Below, piece by piece: positions 36,911-44,649 of a stretch of 64,000 nt of DNA. The stretch is from Okeania sp. SIO1I7 (GTDB lineage: Bacteria > Cyanobacteriota > Cyanobacteriia > Cyanobacteriales > Microcoleaceae), in NCBI GenBank assembly GCA_010672585.1, contig JAAHGF010000004.1:319580-383579 (forward strand), read 5' to 3'. Under the pieces are notes generated by a model that saw only the letters and a list, made by a program, of their open reading frames with translations, searched no databases and had not been told where the DNA came from. Numbering within the stretch: position 1 is the stretch's first letter; the number at the start of each line of letters is the position of its first letter. Position numbers and translations under genes: made by a program.

Positions 36911-37129
36911 ATGAACATGGAAACTTTAGAGTTCATAATTCATCCGGATGGTCGCGTACAGGAAAAAGTTACTGGCATTGTTGGTGCATCCTGTACAGAA
37001 GTAACTGCTGCAATTGAATCTGAGTTAGGTATTGTCTTAACTCAAGAATCAACTTCTGAATACTTTGCTCAACAGCAGCATCAGTCTGATACTGCTAGGA
37101 CGCAAGTTTCTTCTTTTAGCAGTTACTAA
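36911..37129 (+). CDS. DUF2997 family protein
   Basis: ATG 36911 (MNMETLEFIIHPDGRVQEKV) is chosen; METLEF is the usual family beginning and the TTG at 36869 gives only a His/Thr-rich extension. The about 72-residue protein has the conserved pattern IIHPDGRVQEKVTGIVGASCTEVTAAIE with a single cysteine, then a disordered Gln/Ser tail. In cyanobacteria DUF2997 genes stand next to ycf35 and a ferredoxin gene, exactly as here. The function is unknown; context suggests a redox or Fe-S role. Confidence 0.85.
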   Translation: MNMETLEFIIHPDGRVQEKVTGIVGASCTEVTAAIESELGIVLTQESTSEYFAQQQHQSDTARTQVSSFSSY

Positions 37130-37174
37130 AATTTTTTTTCTTGTTGAGTTCAGTTTATTTCTCTTAGAATTACT

Positions 37175-37561
37175 ATGTCACACTTTAGTCAAATCAAAAC
37201 TCAAATTCGTAATCTGAAGTCTTTGCAGTCTGCTCTCACAGATTTAGGTATTGACTGGAAATCAGGTCCAACCCAAGTTCGTGGTTATCGCGGACAAACT
37301 AGCACTGCTGAAGTAGTTGTAGAACAAAATAATGGGTATGACTTAGGGTTTACCTGGAATGGTAATCAATATGAACTGGTCGCCGATCTACAATTTTGGC
37401 AACAAGCATGGTCTGTAGATAGGTTCCTTAATATGGTGACTCAGCGCTATGCTTTCCATACTGTAGTTAATGAAACTGCTAAACAAGGATTTCAGGTTAC
37501 TGAACAGCAAAAAAATCAGGATGGATCTGTACGTCTAGTTGTTCAACGTTGGAGTGCTTAA
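37175..37561 (+). CDS. ycf35: Ycf35 (DUF1257) conserved protein
   Basis: The 128-residue protein (MSHFSQIKTQIRNLKSLQSALTDLG) matches the Ycf35 family of cyanobacteria and red-algal plastids, with the conserved VRGYRGQT and YDLGFTWNG, and WSVDRFLNMVTQRYA. No catalytic motif is evident; the function is unknown. It follows the DUF2997 gene by 45 bases and precedes a ferredoxin gene by 229 bases on the same strand, a conserved trio, so a common role is likely. Confidence 0.93.
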   Translation: MSHFSQIKTQIRNLKSLQSALTDLGIDWKSGPTQVRGYRGQTSTAEVVVEQNNGYDLGFTWNGNQYELVADLQFWQQAWSVDRFLNMVTQRYAFHTVVNETAKQGFQVTEQQKNQDGSVRLVVQRWSA

Positions 37562-37790
37562 ATAGCAGTCAGCAGTTAGCGATCAGCACTCAGCTTTCCA
37601 AATTATGGAAAAGTGATTTCAAGTTTAGGTTGGGTTTTGCTGTGCAAGCGGAGCATTTCGTAAGAAAAAGCATTAGCAAAACCCAATAACTCTAATACAA
37701 CTACAACATTAGTAGCGTATTTTGGGTCTATCAACGAAGGCCAACTTACTAAAGTTTATACACATAAGATAATATTATTACTTTTACAAA

Positions 37791-38246
37791 ATGTTAGATT
37801 TTTCTTCATCCTCCCTAGAAGGTGAGACAGAACGCTCCGGTTTTGAACCCGAACTTGGTGGAATATTACGGGATGCTCCCGAACGTTCAGGTTTTGAACC
37901 CGAACTTGGTGGAATGTTGCGACAAAAGGGAGTTTACGTTGATGAAATTACCTGTATTGGTTGTAAACACTGCGCTCATGTTGCCCATAATACTTTTTAT
38001 ATAGAACCAGATCATGGGCGATCGCGCGTTTTTCAGCAAGATGGTGACTCAGAAGAATTAATCCAAGAAGCGATCGACACTTGTCCTGTAGATTGTATTC
38101 ACTGGGTTGATTATACTAAACTAAAAAATTTAGAAGAAGAGCGCAAGTATCAGGTGATTCCTATTGCTGGTGGTCCTGTGGATAGCGGAGCAGCTCGTAT
38201 TGCTAGTCACAGAAATAAGCAAAATGCGGATAAAAAGAAGATTTGA
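37791..38246 (+). CDS. 4Fe-4S ferredoxin with an internally duplicated N-terminus
   Basis: The 151-residue protein has the Fe-S cysteines CIGCKHC near residues 55-61 and CPVDC near 98-102, that is CxxCxxC...CxxxC for one 4Fe-4S cluster; a second cluster is absent. It is the ferredoxin that accompanies ycf35 in cyanobacteria. Near the N-terminus ERSGFEPELGGxLR occurs twice (about 15-28 and 32-45), because a 51-base coding block has been duplicated in tandem with small differences. Most relatives should have one. The C-terminus is basic. Soluble electron carrier; the partner is unknown. Confidence 0.9.
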   Translation: MLDFSSSSLEGETERSGFEPELGGILRDAPERSGFEPELGGMLRQKGVYVDEITCIGCKHCAHVAHNTFYIEPDHGRSRVFQQDGDSEELIQEAIDTCPVDCIHWVDYTKLKNLEEERKYQVIPIAGGPVDSGAARIASHRNKQNADKKKI

Positions 38247-38890
38247 TTCTTGTAATTAGGGTTTGCGCTCAAAAGTCTTATGGGTGAGGGTAGGAGACAA
38301 CCCACCCCTAACCCCTCCCAGGAGGGGAGAAAAGGGTCGGGAGCGAGGAGGTAGGAGTAACAATTGTCAATATTTTGGAAAGAGCGATCGCTCTGAGCTT
38401 GTTCGATGTCTACTCTTCCCTGAATAGCTGTCATCGCCTTTTCTAGTAATGTTGCTCCATGCTGAAAGTAGCCTAAGTCCGATTGGAGTTGTTCTCTGAA
38501 CAAGCGATAGTTTTGGTCAAAAAATTGAGACAAGAAACTGAGATTTTCCCCTGGAAGTTGGCTTTGAATATCGTTGAGTTCTCGTTTATAGTTTTGGGCG
38601 TTGATGTCAATAGTTAGGCGATAGTGGTCTAGGTCACGAGTTAATTGAGTATATGATAAATATTTTTGGGGAATCTCTTTTAAGTATTTTTTGAATTGAT
38701 TTAATTCTTCTTGAGTTAGATTTTTATCGACTGGTATTCCCTGGAAATTTTTTTCAATATAGGGTTCAATATTGTAGATTGTTAATTGATAAGGATCGTG
38801 GAAAACAGTTGATGCCAAACGAAAATTTAATTTATGTTTGTGAATATTTTGTTTTTCTTTGGCCGGATTCCAATCAAAGTTATAATCCAA
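38207..38890 (-). pseudogene. Chimera: N-terminal BrnT-type toxin fragment fused to part of an unknown protein
   Basis: From TTG 38890 the frame reads DYNFDWNPAKEKQNIHKHKLNFRLASTVFHDP, the start of BrnT-like RNase toxins, but BrnT would need about 50 more residues. Instead, after about residue 42 an unrelated Gln/Leu-rich helical sequence follows (KKYLKEIPQKYLSYTQLTRDLDHYRL...). The last about 50 residues read through dispersed repeat sequence (GGGAGGGGTTAGGGGTGGG) and end inside the 3' end of the ferredoxin gene on the opposite strand. No BrnA antitoxin was found. It is a fusion of fragments, probably not functional. Confidence 0.6.
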
Positions 38891-39065
38891 AGCAATGTAT
38901 CATCATAAATTAAGTACAAGTATATTCTAATAGAAAATCTGGCTTTATTGACTACTGTCATTTTCTAAGAGCTTGTAGTTAGATAAATATAGTAAAATTT
39001 TCTTTTTAGTCAACTATTTCATTAAAAACTAGAAGTCATTGTTAATTCTTGAATCTACCAAAATA

Positions 39066-40415
39066 ATGAAATATAGTAAATTTTTCAACCCTACTCTAGA
39101 AAAACTAATACCAAAAATTCATGCCTGGTTAAAATCACTAAGAATTAGACTGAAAAAAAAATTCCAAATAAGCATCTTAATTTTAGCCACTTTCCTGGGT
39201 ATTTTATATTGCTCAATTTCACCAGTACTTACCCAGGAAAAACCTGTAACTATCCAAGTATTAATGTCAGCTATCACAGCTACTCAATTAGAACCAATTC
39301 AAACAGACTTTAATAAAACTCACCCAAATATTAACTTAGAAATTGTCAAAGCTCCTAACGATACTAATTTAGTAGAAGACCTTTATACATCATCTTTTTT
39401 ACTAGGAGATTCACCCTATGACCTAGCTTATATGGACACAGTTTGGGTGCCAAAATTTGCTGCTGCTAACTGGTTACAAGACCTTTCAGAAAAAATTGAT
39501 AAAGAACAATTAAAAGAAACTTATTTGTCAGGAGATATAGAAGGAGGAACTTACAAAAATAAACTTTATTGGATGCCATTAATCTCCAATGGAGGTATGC
39601 TTTATTATCGCAGTGACTTATTAAAAAAAGGTGGATTTGAACCTCCTAATACCTTTGAAGAGCTAATCAAAATATCACAAGAATTACAACAGCAAGGATT
39701 AGTTGAATGGGGATATATTTGGCAAGGTAAACAATATGAAGGTTTATCGGCAATGTTTATCGAAATTCTCAAAGGTTATGGAGGTTTTTGGGTTAATCCA
39801 GAAACAAATGAAGTAGGTTTAGATCGACCAGAAGCTATAGAAGCAGTAGACTTTTTACGCACAACTATTACCGCCGGAATTTCTCCTCCTGGAGTAACTA
39901 CTTATGGAGAAGAAGAAACTCGTCGTTTATTCCAAAGTGGTAAGACAGTTTTTCTGCGCAATTGGCCTTATGTATATCCATTAGCATCAAAATCAGAAAT
40001 AGCTGGAAATTTTGCTATTAAACCAATGGTTCATGCTTCAGGAAAAGAAAGTGGAGCTTGTTCAGGTGGATGGGGGTTAGGAATAGTTAAAAGTACAAAA
40101 CATCCAGAGGAAGCATGGGAAGTTATTCAATACTTCAACAAACCAGAAGTTCAACGTAAGTTTATTTTAGAAACAGGTCTTGTTCCTGCCAGAAAATCAC
40201 TTTTTAATGACAAGATTCTAGTAGCAGAATTTCCTTACTTACCAAACTTATTTCCAGTAGTTGAAAATTCTGTATTACGTCCTCCCATTGCTCAATATGC
40301 TCAAGCTTCAGATATTTTACAACGTTATCTTAGCGCTGCTTTAACTGGTTCCCGCACTCCAGAATTAGCAATGAAAGCTGCTGCGGGAGAAACTCGTGCT
40401 TTGTTGGGAAATTGA
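39066..40415 (+). CDS. ABC transporter substrate-binding protein, sugar type (family 1)
   Basis: ATG 39066 (MKYSKFFNPTLEKL) is preferred over TTG 39039. The about 449-residue protein has a basic cytoplasmic start, one membrane/signal segment (ISILILATFLGILYCSIS, about 38-55), then an extracytoplasmic solute-binding family 1 domain (VLMSAITATQLEPIQTDFNKTHP, YDLAYMDTVWVPKFAAANWLQDL, GGWGLGIVKSTKHPEEAWEVI). Such proteins bind oligosaccharides such as maltose, trehalose or glucosylglycerol. The two permease genes follow on the same strand. Which sugar is bound cannot be read from the sequence. The long stretch before the hydrophobic segment is unusual for a signal peptide. Confidence 0.92.
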   Translation: MKYSKFFNPTLEKLIPKIHAWLKSLRIRLKKKFQISILILATFLGILYCSISPVLTQEKPVTIQVLMSAITATQLEPIQTDFNKTHPNINLEIVKAPNDTNLVEDLYTSSFLLGDSPYDLAYMDTVWVPKFAAANWLQDLSEKIDKEQLKETYLSGDIEGGTYKNKLYWMPLISNGGMLYYRSDLLKKGGFEPPNTFEELIKISQELQQQGLVEWGYIWQGKQYEGLSAMFIEILKGYGGFWVNPETNEVGLDRPEAIEAVDFLRTTITAGISPPGVTTYGEEETRRLFQSGKTVFLRNWPYVYPLASKSEIAGNFAIKPMVHASGKESGACSGGWGLGIVKSTKHPEEAWEVIQYFNKPEVQRKFILETGLVPARKSLFNDKILVAEFPYLPNLFPVVENSVLRPPIAQYAQASDILQRYLSAALTGSRTPELAMKAAAGETRALLGN

Positions 40416-40510
40416 CTCCGGGAGTAGGGGAGTAGGGGAGTGGGGGAGTAGGGGAGTAGGGGAGTGGGGGAGTGGGGAAGTAGGGGAGATGGGGAGATGG
40501 GGAGATGGCG
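40413..40510 (+). repeat. 8-base tandem repeat (AGTAGGGG/AGTGGGGG)n
   Basis: Directly after the binding-protein stop, about eleven octamers AGTAGGGG, AGTGGGGG and AGATGGGG in a row. This interrupts the transporter operon. A TACCGAA-MITE end (CTTAATTATTCGGTAAT) lies at 40605-40627. Confidence 0.85.
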
Positions 40511-40684
40511 CTCAGATAGAACATTTTTTTATACAATAAGCGGATTTGATATTAAACCTAATAATGGCAAAGATAATTATAATTTTAGAGCTAAGGAAAG
40601 GTTTTAAACCTTAATTATTCGGTAATGTGACTACAAAAGACTATTATTTATTCCAAACCTATTGCTCAACAACAGTAGAAATTA

Positions 40685-41581
40685 ATGACAATAAACACAA
40701 TTGAAAAAAGAGAAAAATTAACAGGATGGCTCTTGATTTTACCAGCTATTCTAATATTACTATTCGTATTTGTTTATCCCATCGGTCGAGCTTTTTGGCT
40801 AAGTCTATTTACAGAAAATTTAGGTACTGAATTAAAACCTATTTTTTCCGGCTTAACAAACTACAGTCGAATGTTAACTGATGGTCGTTTTTGGCAAAGT
40901 TTATGGAACACTACTATATTTACCACCATCTCTATTTTTCTAGAATTAATATTAGGAATGAGTATTGCTCTTATCTTAGATAAATCATTCCGAGGACGAG
41001 GTTTTGTTCGTACTGTTAGTCTCATTCCTTGGTCATTACCAACTGCAGTTATGGGATTAGCTTGGGCATGGATTTTTAATGACCAATTTGGCATAGTTAA
41101 TGACCTACTTTTCCGTTTAGGATTAATTCAAACTAATATTACTTGGTTAGGCGATCCATTCAGAGCAATGTTAGCAATAATTATTGCTGATGTTTGGAAA
41201 ACAACGCCATTTATAGCCATCATTTTATTAGCAGGATTACAATCTATTTCTTCTGATTTATACGAAGCTCATGCTATTGATGGTGCTAACTCTATTCAAA
41301 GTTTTCGACAAATTACAATCCCATTATTAATCCCACAAATAGTAATTGCTTTGTTATTCAGATTTGCTCAAGCATTTGGTACTTTTGACTTGGTACAAGT
41401 AATGACTGGAGGTGGACCTGCTGGAAAAACAGAAACTGTTTCTATCTATATATATGCCACTATTAGACGTTATTTAGACTTTGGTTATGGAGCTTCTTTG
41501 GTAGTAGTAACATTTCTGTTGTTAATTTTTACCGTGGCGATCGCTAGTACCGCTACGGGGAAGTTAAAAGTTAAAAGTTAA
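40685..41581 (+). CDS. Sugar ABC transporter permease (MalF/UgpA type)
   Basis: The 298-residue protein has about six membrane segments, starting with LLILPAILILLFVFVYP (residues 16-32). The permease EAA motif is YEAHAIDGANSIQSFRQITIPLL near residues 199-221, which contacts the ATPase. It pairs with the MalG-type permease at 43006. No ATPase gene is nearby, so a shared MalK/UgpC-type ATPase elsewhere is expected. The last residues (TATGKLKVKS) coincide with the start of a 265-bp tandem duplication, so the C-terminus may be altered. Confidence 0.93.
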   Translation: MTINTIEKREKLTGWLLILPAILILLFVFVYPIGRAFWLSLFTENLGTELKPIFSGLTNYSRMLTDGRFWQSLWNTTIFTTISIFLELILGMSIALILDKSFRGRGFVRTVSLIPWSLPTAVMGLAWAWIFNDQFGIVNDLLFRLGLIQTNITWLGDPFRAMLAIIIADVWKTTPFIAIILLAGLQSISSDLYEAHAIDGANSIQSFRQITIPLLIPQIVIALLFRFAQAFGTFDLVQVMTGGGPAGKTETVSIYIYATIRRYLDFGYGASLVVVTFLLLIFTVAIASTATGKLKVKS

Positions 41582-42030
41582 AAGCAAGTGCGTAATTCTG
41601 AGGTTTCCTCAAATGCTGGATTTTGCCCCCCTAACCCCCCAAGTTTGGGGGGAATGAAGATTTGGAAAGTCCGCCAGACTACCTGCAACTCCCCCAACTT
41701 TGGGCTTTCGTGAACTCAAAGTCCCCCAGAATTGGGGGATTTAGGGGGCTTTCCTAAACTCATTTGGTAGTAGTAACATTTCTGTTGTTAATTTTTACCG
41801 TGGCGATCGCTAGTACCGCTACGGCAAAGTTAAAAGTTAAAAGTTAAAAGCAAGTGCGTAATTCTGAGGTTTCCTCAAATGCTGGATTTTGCCCCCCTAA
41901 CCCCCCAAGTTTGGGGGGAATGAAGATTTGGAAAGTCCGCCAGACTACCTCCTACTCCCGCAACTTTGGGCTTTCGGGAACTCAAAGTCCCCCAGAATTG
42001 GGGGATTTAGGGGGCTTTCCTAAACTCAAA
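41498..42030 (+). repeat. 265-bp tandem duplication spanning the permease 3' end
   Basis: TTTGGTAGTAGTAACATTTC occurs at 41498 inside the permease gene and again at 41763, and what follows matches for about 260 bases (TTTTACCGTGGCGATCGC, AAAGTTAAAAGTTAAAAG, CCCCAAGTTTGGGGGGAAT). The second unit is non-coding. Further copies of AAAGTCCCCCAGAATTGGGGG continue to about 42200. Confidence 0.9.
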
Positions 42031-42314
42031 GTCCCCCAGAATTGGGGGATTTAGAATGCTGGATTTTGCCCCCCTAACCCCCCAAGTTTGGGGGGAACGA
42101 AGAGTTGGAAAGTCTGCCAGACTACCTCCAACTCCCCCAACTTTGGGGGAGTCTAAACTCAAAGTCCCCCAGAATTGGGGGATTTAGGGGGCTTTCTGGA
42201 GTCTCGCTATATTACGAAATAACTCGCCAGCAGTATCCTGTGAGGGGAGGCTTTCTGGTATAGTCTTTTAGAGAAATCACCTTATCTATACAATGTAGCC
42301 TCAGAATTGAGAGA

Positions 42315-42692
42315 CTAGGGAGGCCAAAAAGCAACACGCCTAATTTCTGCTAAAACTTTCGGCAAATCATCGATCACCTGTTCATTTCTGAATCTCAGCA
42401 CTTTATAGCCATATTCCACTAATTTAGCAGTTCTATCATCGTCATAATCAGTCTGGTGAGTGTGAATTTCTCCATCAAGTTCTACAACTAACTTACAAGA
42501 AGGACAATAAAAATCTAAAATAAAATTTCCTACGGGATGCTGACAGCGAAAACGTAATCCTTCCAGTTGCTTATTTCGTAGTGCTTCCCACAAAAGAGTT
42601 TCTGCTGGAGTCAAATTTTTTCTTAAATTCCGTGCAGCTTGTTCTATTTCTGGAGTTGTACCGCGAATTCTATTTCTATGGTTATTTTTCAC
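42315..42692 (-). CDS. DUF559 (Vsr-like) endonuclease-domain protein
   Basis: The 125-residue protein begins with GTG at 42692 (KNNHRNRIRGTTPEI) and has the DUF559 pattern: LRKNLTPAETLLWEALRNKQLEGLRFRCQHPVGNFILDFYCP, then LVVELDGEIH (the E-x-D-G of this PD-(D/E)XK/Vsr-related fold) and YKVLRFRNEQV. These small proteins are common in cyanobacteria and mobile regions; the target is not known. It lies between the two permease genes of the ABC transporter but on the opposite strand, which suggests it arrived by insertion along with the surrounding repeats. Confidence 0.88.
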   Translation of the reverse strand: MKNNHRNRIRGTTPEIEQAARNLRKNLTPAETLLWEALRNKQLEGLRFRCQHPVGNFILDFYCPSCKLVVELDGEIHTHQTDYDDDRTAKLVEYGYKVLRFRNEQVIDDLPKVLAEIRRVAFWPP

Positions 42693-42779
42693 TTCCTGAA
42701 ATTTTCTTTCTTAAACTTATCTGTTTGCTTTTGAACTTAATCTACAATACTTTAAAATAGCCCTGCCCAACTTTGGACT

Positions 42780-42985
42780 TTCCTGAACTCAAAGTCCCCC
42801 AGGATTGGGGGATTTAGGGGGCTTTTAGAGTTTGCTGGTGAGGTCAATTCAGGGGAACTATTTTCATCAAAGTCCCCCAGGATTGGGGGATTTAGGGGGC
42901 TTTTAAAGTTTGCTGGTGAGGTCAAAGTCCCTCAGAATTGGGGGATTTAGGGAGCTTTTAGAGTTTGTTGGTGAGGTCAATTCAT
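42780..42985 (+). repeat. Threefold repeat of an AAAGTCCCCC...GTTTGCTGGTGAGGTC unit
   Basis: CAAAGTCCCCCAGGATTGGGGG, ATTTAGGGGGCTTTT and GAGTTTGCTGGTGAGGTC occur at about 42791, 42871 and 42924. Each holds the CCCCCxxxATTGGGGG palindrome. It lies just before the second permease gene. Confidence 0.85.
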
Positions 42986-43005
42986 CTGTAAATAAGGAAT
43001 AAAAA

Positions 43006-43875
43006 ATGTCTATAGCTGAAAAATCATCATCAAAAAATCAATCATCAATCAAAATAGGCAGAATAATTCTATGGGTAAGTGTGGTGTTAATTGTCATATT
43101 TTTCCTAGCTCCTGTTTTATGGCAATTACTCACTTCTTTCAAAACTAATGAAGCAATATCAGCAGTTCCTAATATCTATTTCCCCACTCCCAACCAACTA
43201 ACTTTTGACCACTATTTTAGTTTGGGTTTGGGTTTTCTCCGCTATGTTTTTAATAGTGCTTTTGTGTCTATTATTTCCACAGTTATTTGTTTAGGAATAG
43301 GAGCGCCTGCTGCTTATACTTTGGCACGGTTAAAACTCCCTGGAGAAAATATCATTATTGCCTGCATTTTAATAGTTAGTCTGTTTCCCTATGTATTATT
43401 ATTTTTGGGTCTATTAGAAATTATAAAATCTCTTGGTTTAGGTAATAACTATATATCCCTAATTATTCCTTACACTGGGATAAATTTACCACTGACAATT
43501 CTGGTCTTAAGAAGCTTTTTTCAACAGTTACCAAAAGATTTAGAAGACTCAGCCAAAATAGATGGTTACAGTACAATTTCTATGTTGTGGAATATCATCT
43601 TACCTTTAACAATTCCAGCATTAGTAACCACAGGAATTTTAACCTTTATTTTTTCCTGGAATGAGTTTATTTTTGCTCTGACTTTTATTACTCGTTCCGA
43701 AATGTATACTATTCCCGTTGCAGTTGCTCAAATAGGAGGTACTTCTGTATTTGAAATTCCCTACGGACCAATTGCTGCTGCAACAGTAATAGGCACATTT
43801 CCTTTGTTAATTTTGGTATTGATAGCTCAACGTCGAATTGTTCAAGGTATTACTGCAGGAGCTGTCAAAGGATAA
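43006..43875 (+). CDS. Sugar ABC transporter permease (MalG/UgpE type)
   Basis: The 289-residue protein has about six membrane segments and the permease EAA motif LEDSAKIDGYSTISMLWNIILPLTIPAL near residues 183-210. An AAGGA ribosome site lies about 7 bases before the ATG at 43006. It is the second inner-membrane subunit of the sugar importer formed with the binding protein (39066) and the MalF-type permease (40685). The genes are now separated by 1.4 kb of duplications and an opposite-strand DUF559 gene, so co-transcription is doubtful. Confidence 0.93.
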   Translation: MSIAEKSSSKNQSSIKIGRIILWVSVVLIVIFFLAPVLWQLLTSFKTNEAISAVPNIYFPTPNQLTFDHYFSLGLGFLRYVFNSAFVSIISTVICLGIGAPAAYTLARLKLPGENIIIACILIVSLFPYVLLFLGLLEIIKSLGLGNNYISLIIPYTGINLPLTILVLRSFFQQLPKDLEDSAKIDGYSTISMLWNIILPLTIPALVTTGILTFIFSWNEFIFALTFITRSEMYTIPVAVAQIGGTSVFEIPYGPIAAATVIGTFPLLILVLIAQRRIVQGITAGAVKG

Positions 43876-43996
43876 GTCTTTTCAACAATTAATAATTAAT
43901 AATTAGGGTTTGCTGAAAAAGTTTTTTAGCAGGGGTAGAAGATAGGAGATAGGAAGAACGGGGAATGAGGGAGGAGGTAGGAGTCATTTCAGTTAT

Positions 43997-44092
43997 CAGT
44001 ACCTCTGCAATAAGGAGGCTTCAAATATGGAATATGTTCTTTTTTTATCCCCTTAAAAGGGGAGGTTTTAGACCACATTTTTTCGGTAAGAA
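43997..44092 (-). repeat. TACCGAA-family MITE, inverted; partial copy follows
   Basis: CAGTACCTCTGCAATAAGGAGG at one end, the palindrome CCCCTTAAAAGGGG, and TTTTTTCGGTAAG at the other. A partial copy lies at 44278-44350. Confidence 0.7.
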
Positions 44093-44371
44093 TTGTAAGA
44101 ATCATTTTTCTGCCCAACTATTGCCTAAAATAGGCTCCTTTTTGAGCGTGAACAGCGGAAAATCCTCAAAAAGAAAAGTTAGTATAAAAGGCATAATAAT
44201 TACAGAAAAATCAAGGGATAAATATATCCGACTACCTCTTCTATAAATTCTATTCTCCCCTACTCCTCTACTCCCCAAAGAAGGGGATTGACTAAAAGGA
44301 AAATTTTTGATTTTATCCCCTTAAAAAGGGAAGCTTTAAACCTGAATTGTTGAATTATTAATTATTAGAAA

Positions 44372-44617
44372 GTATCTGTAAAATAAATCTTAAGAGATGC
44401 TCCAAAGTTTACGTTTTACTGGGTTACGGTGAATCACAAAGCTATAGCAATGAGCCCTCAGGTATTTACAATGTCCAGCTCAAAGTCCAGCAAGGGAAAA
44501 GGTGTACAAAAAATAATGTGTAAATATGCCAGCGCACATTGCTATAACTATTAACTTTTATCATGTAATCTGCACAACCCAACCTACACCAGGATTTAAT
44601 ATTTTATTTACAGATAC
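44372..44617. mobile_element. MITE-like element with GTATCTGTAAA inverted ends, inserted in a TTAATAA tract
   Basis: GTATCTGTAAAATAAAT at the left is the near-inverse of ATTTTATTTACAGATAC at the right, 246 bp apart. AATTATTAATTATT heptamer repeats stand on both sides, consistent with insertion into such a tract. No coding content. Confidence 0.65.
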
Positions 44618-44649
44618 CCTCTTAATTATTAATTATTAATTATTAATTA

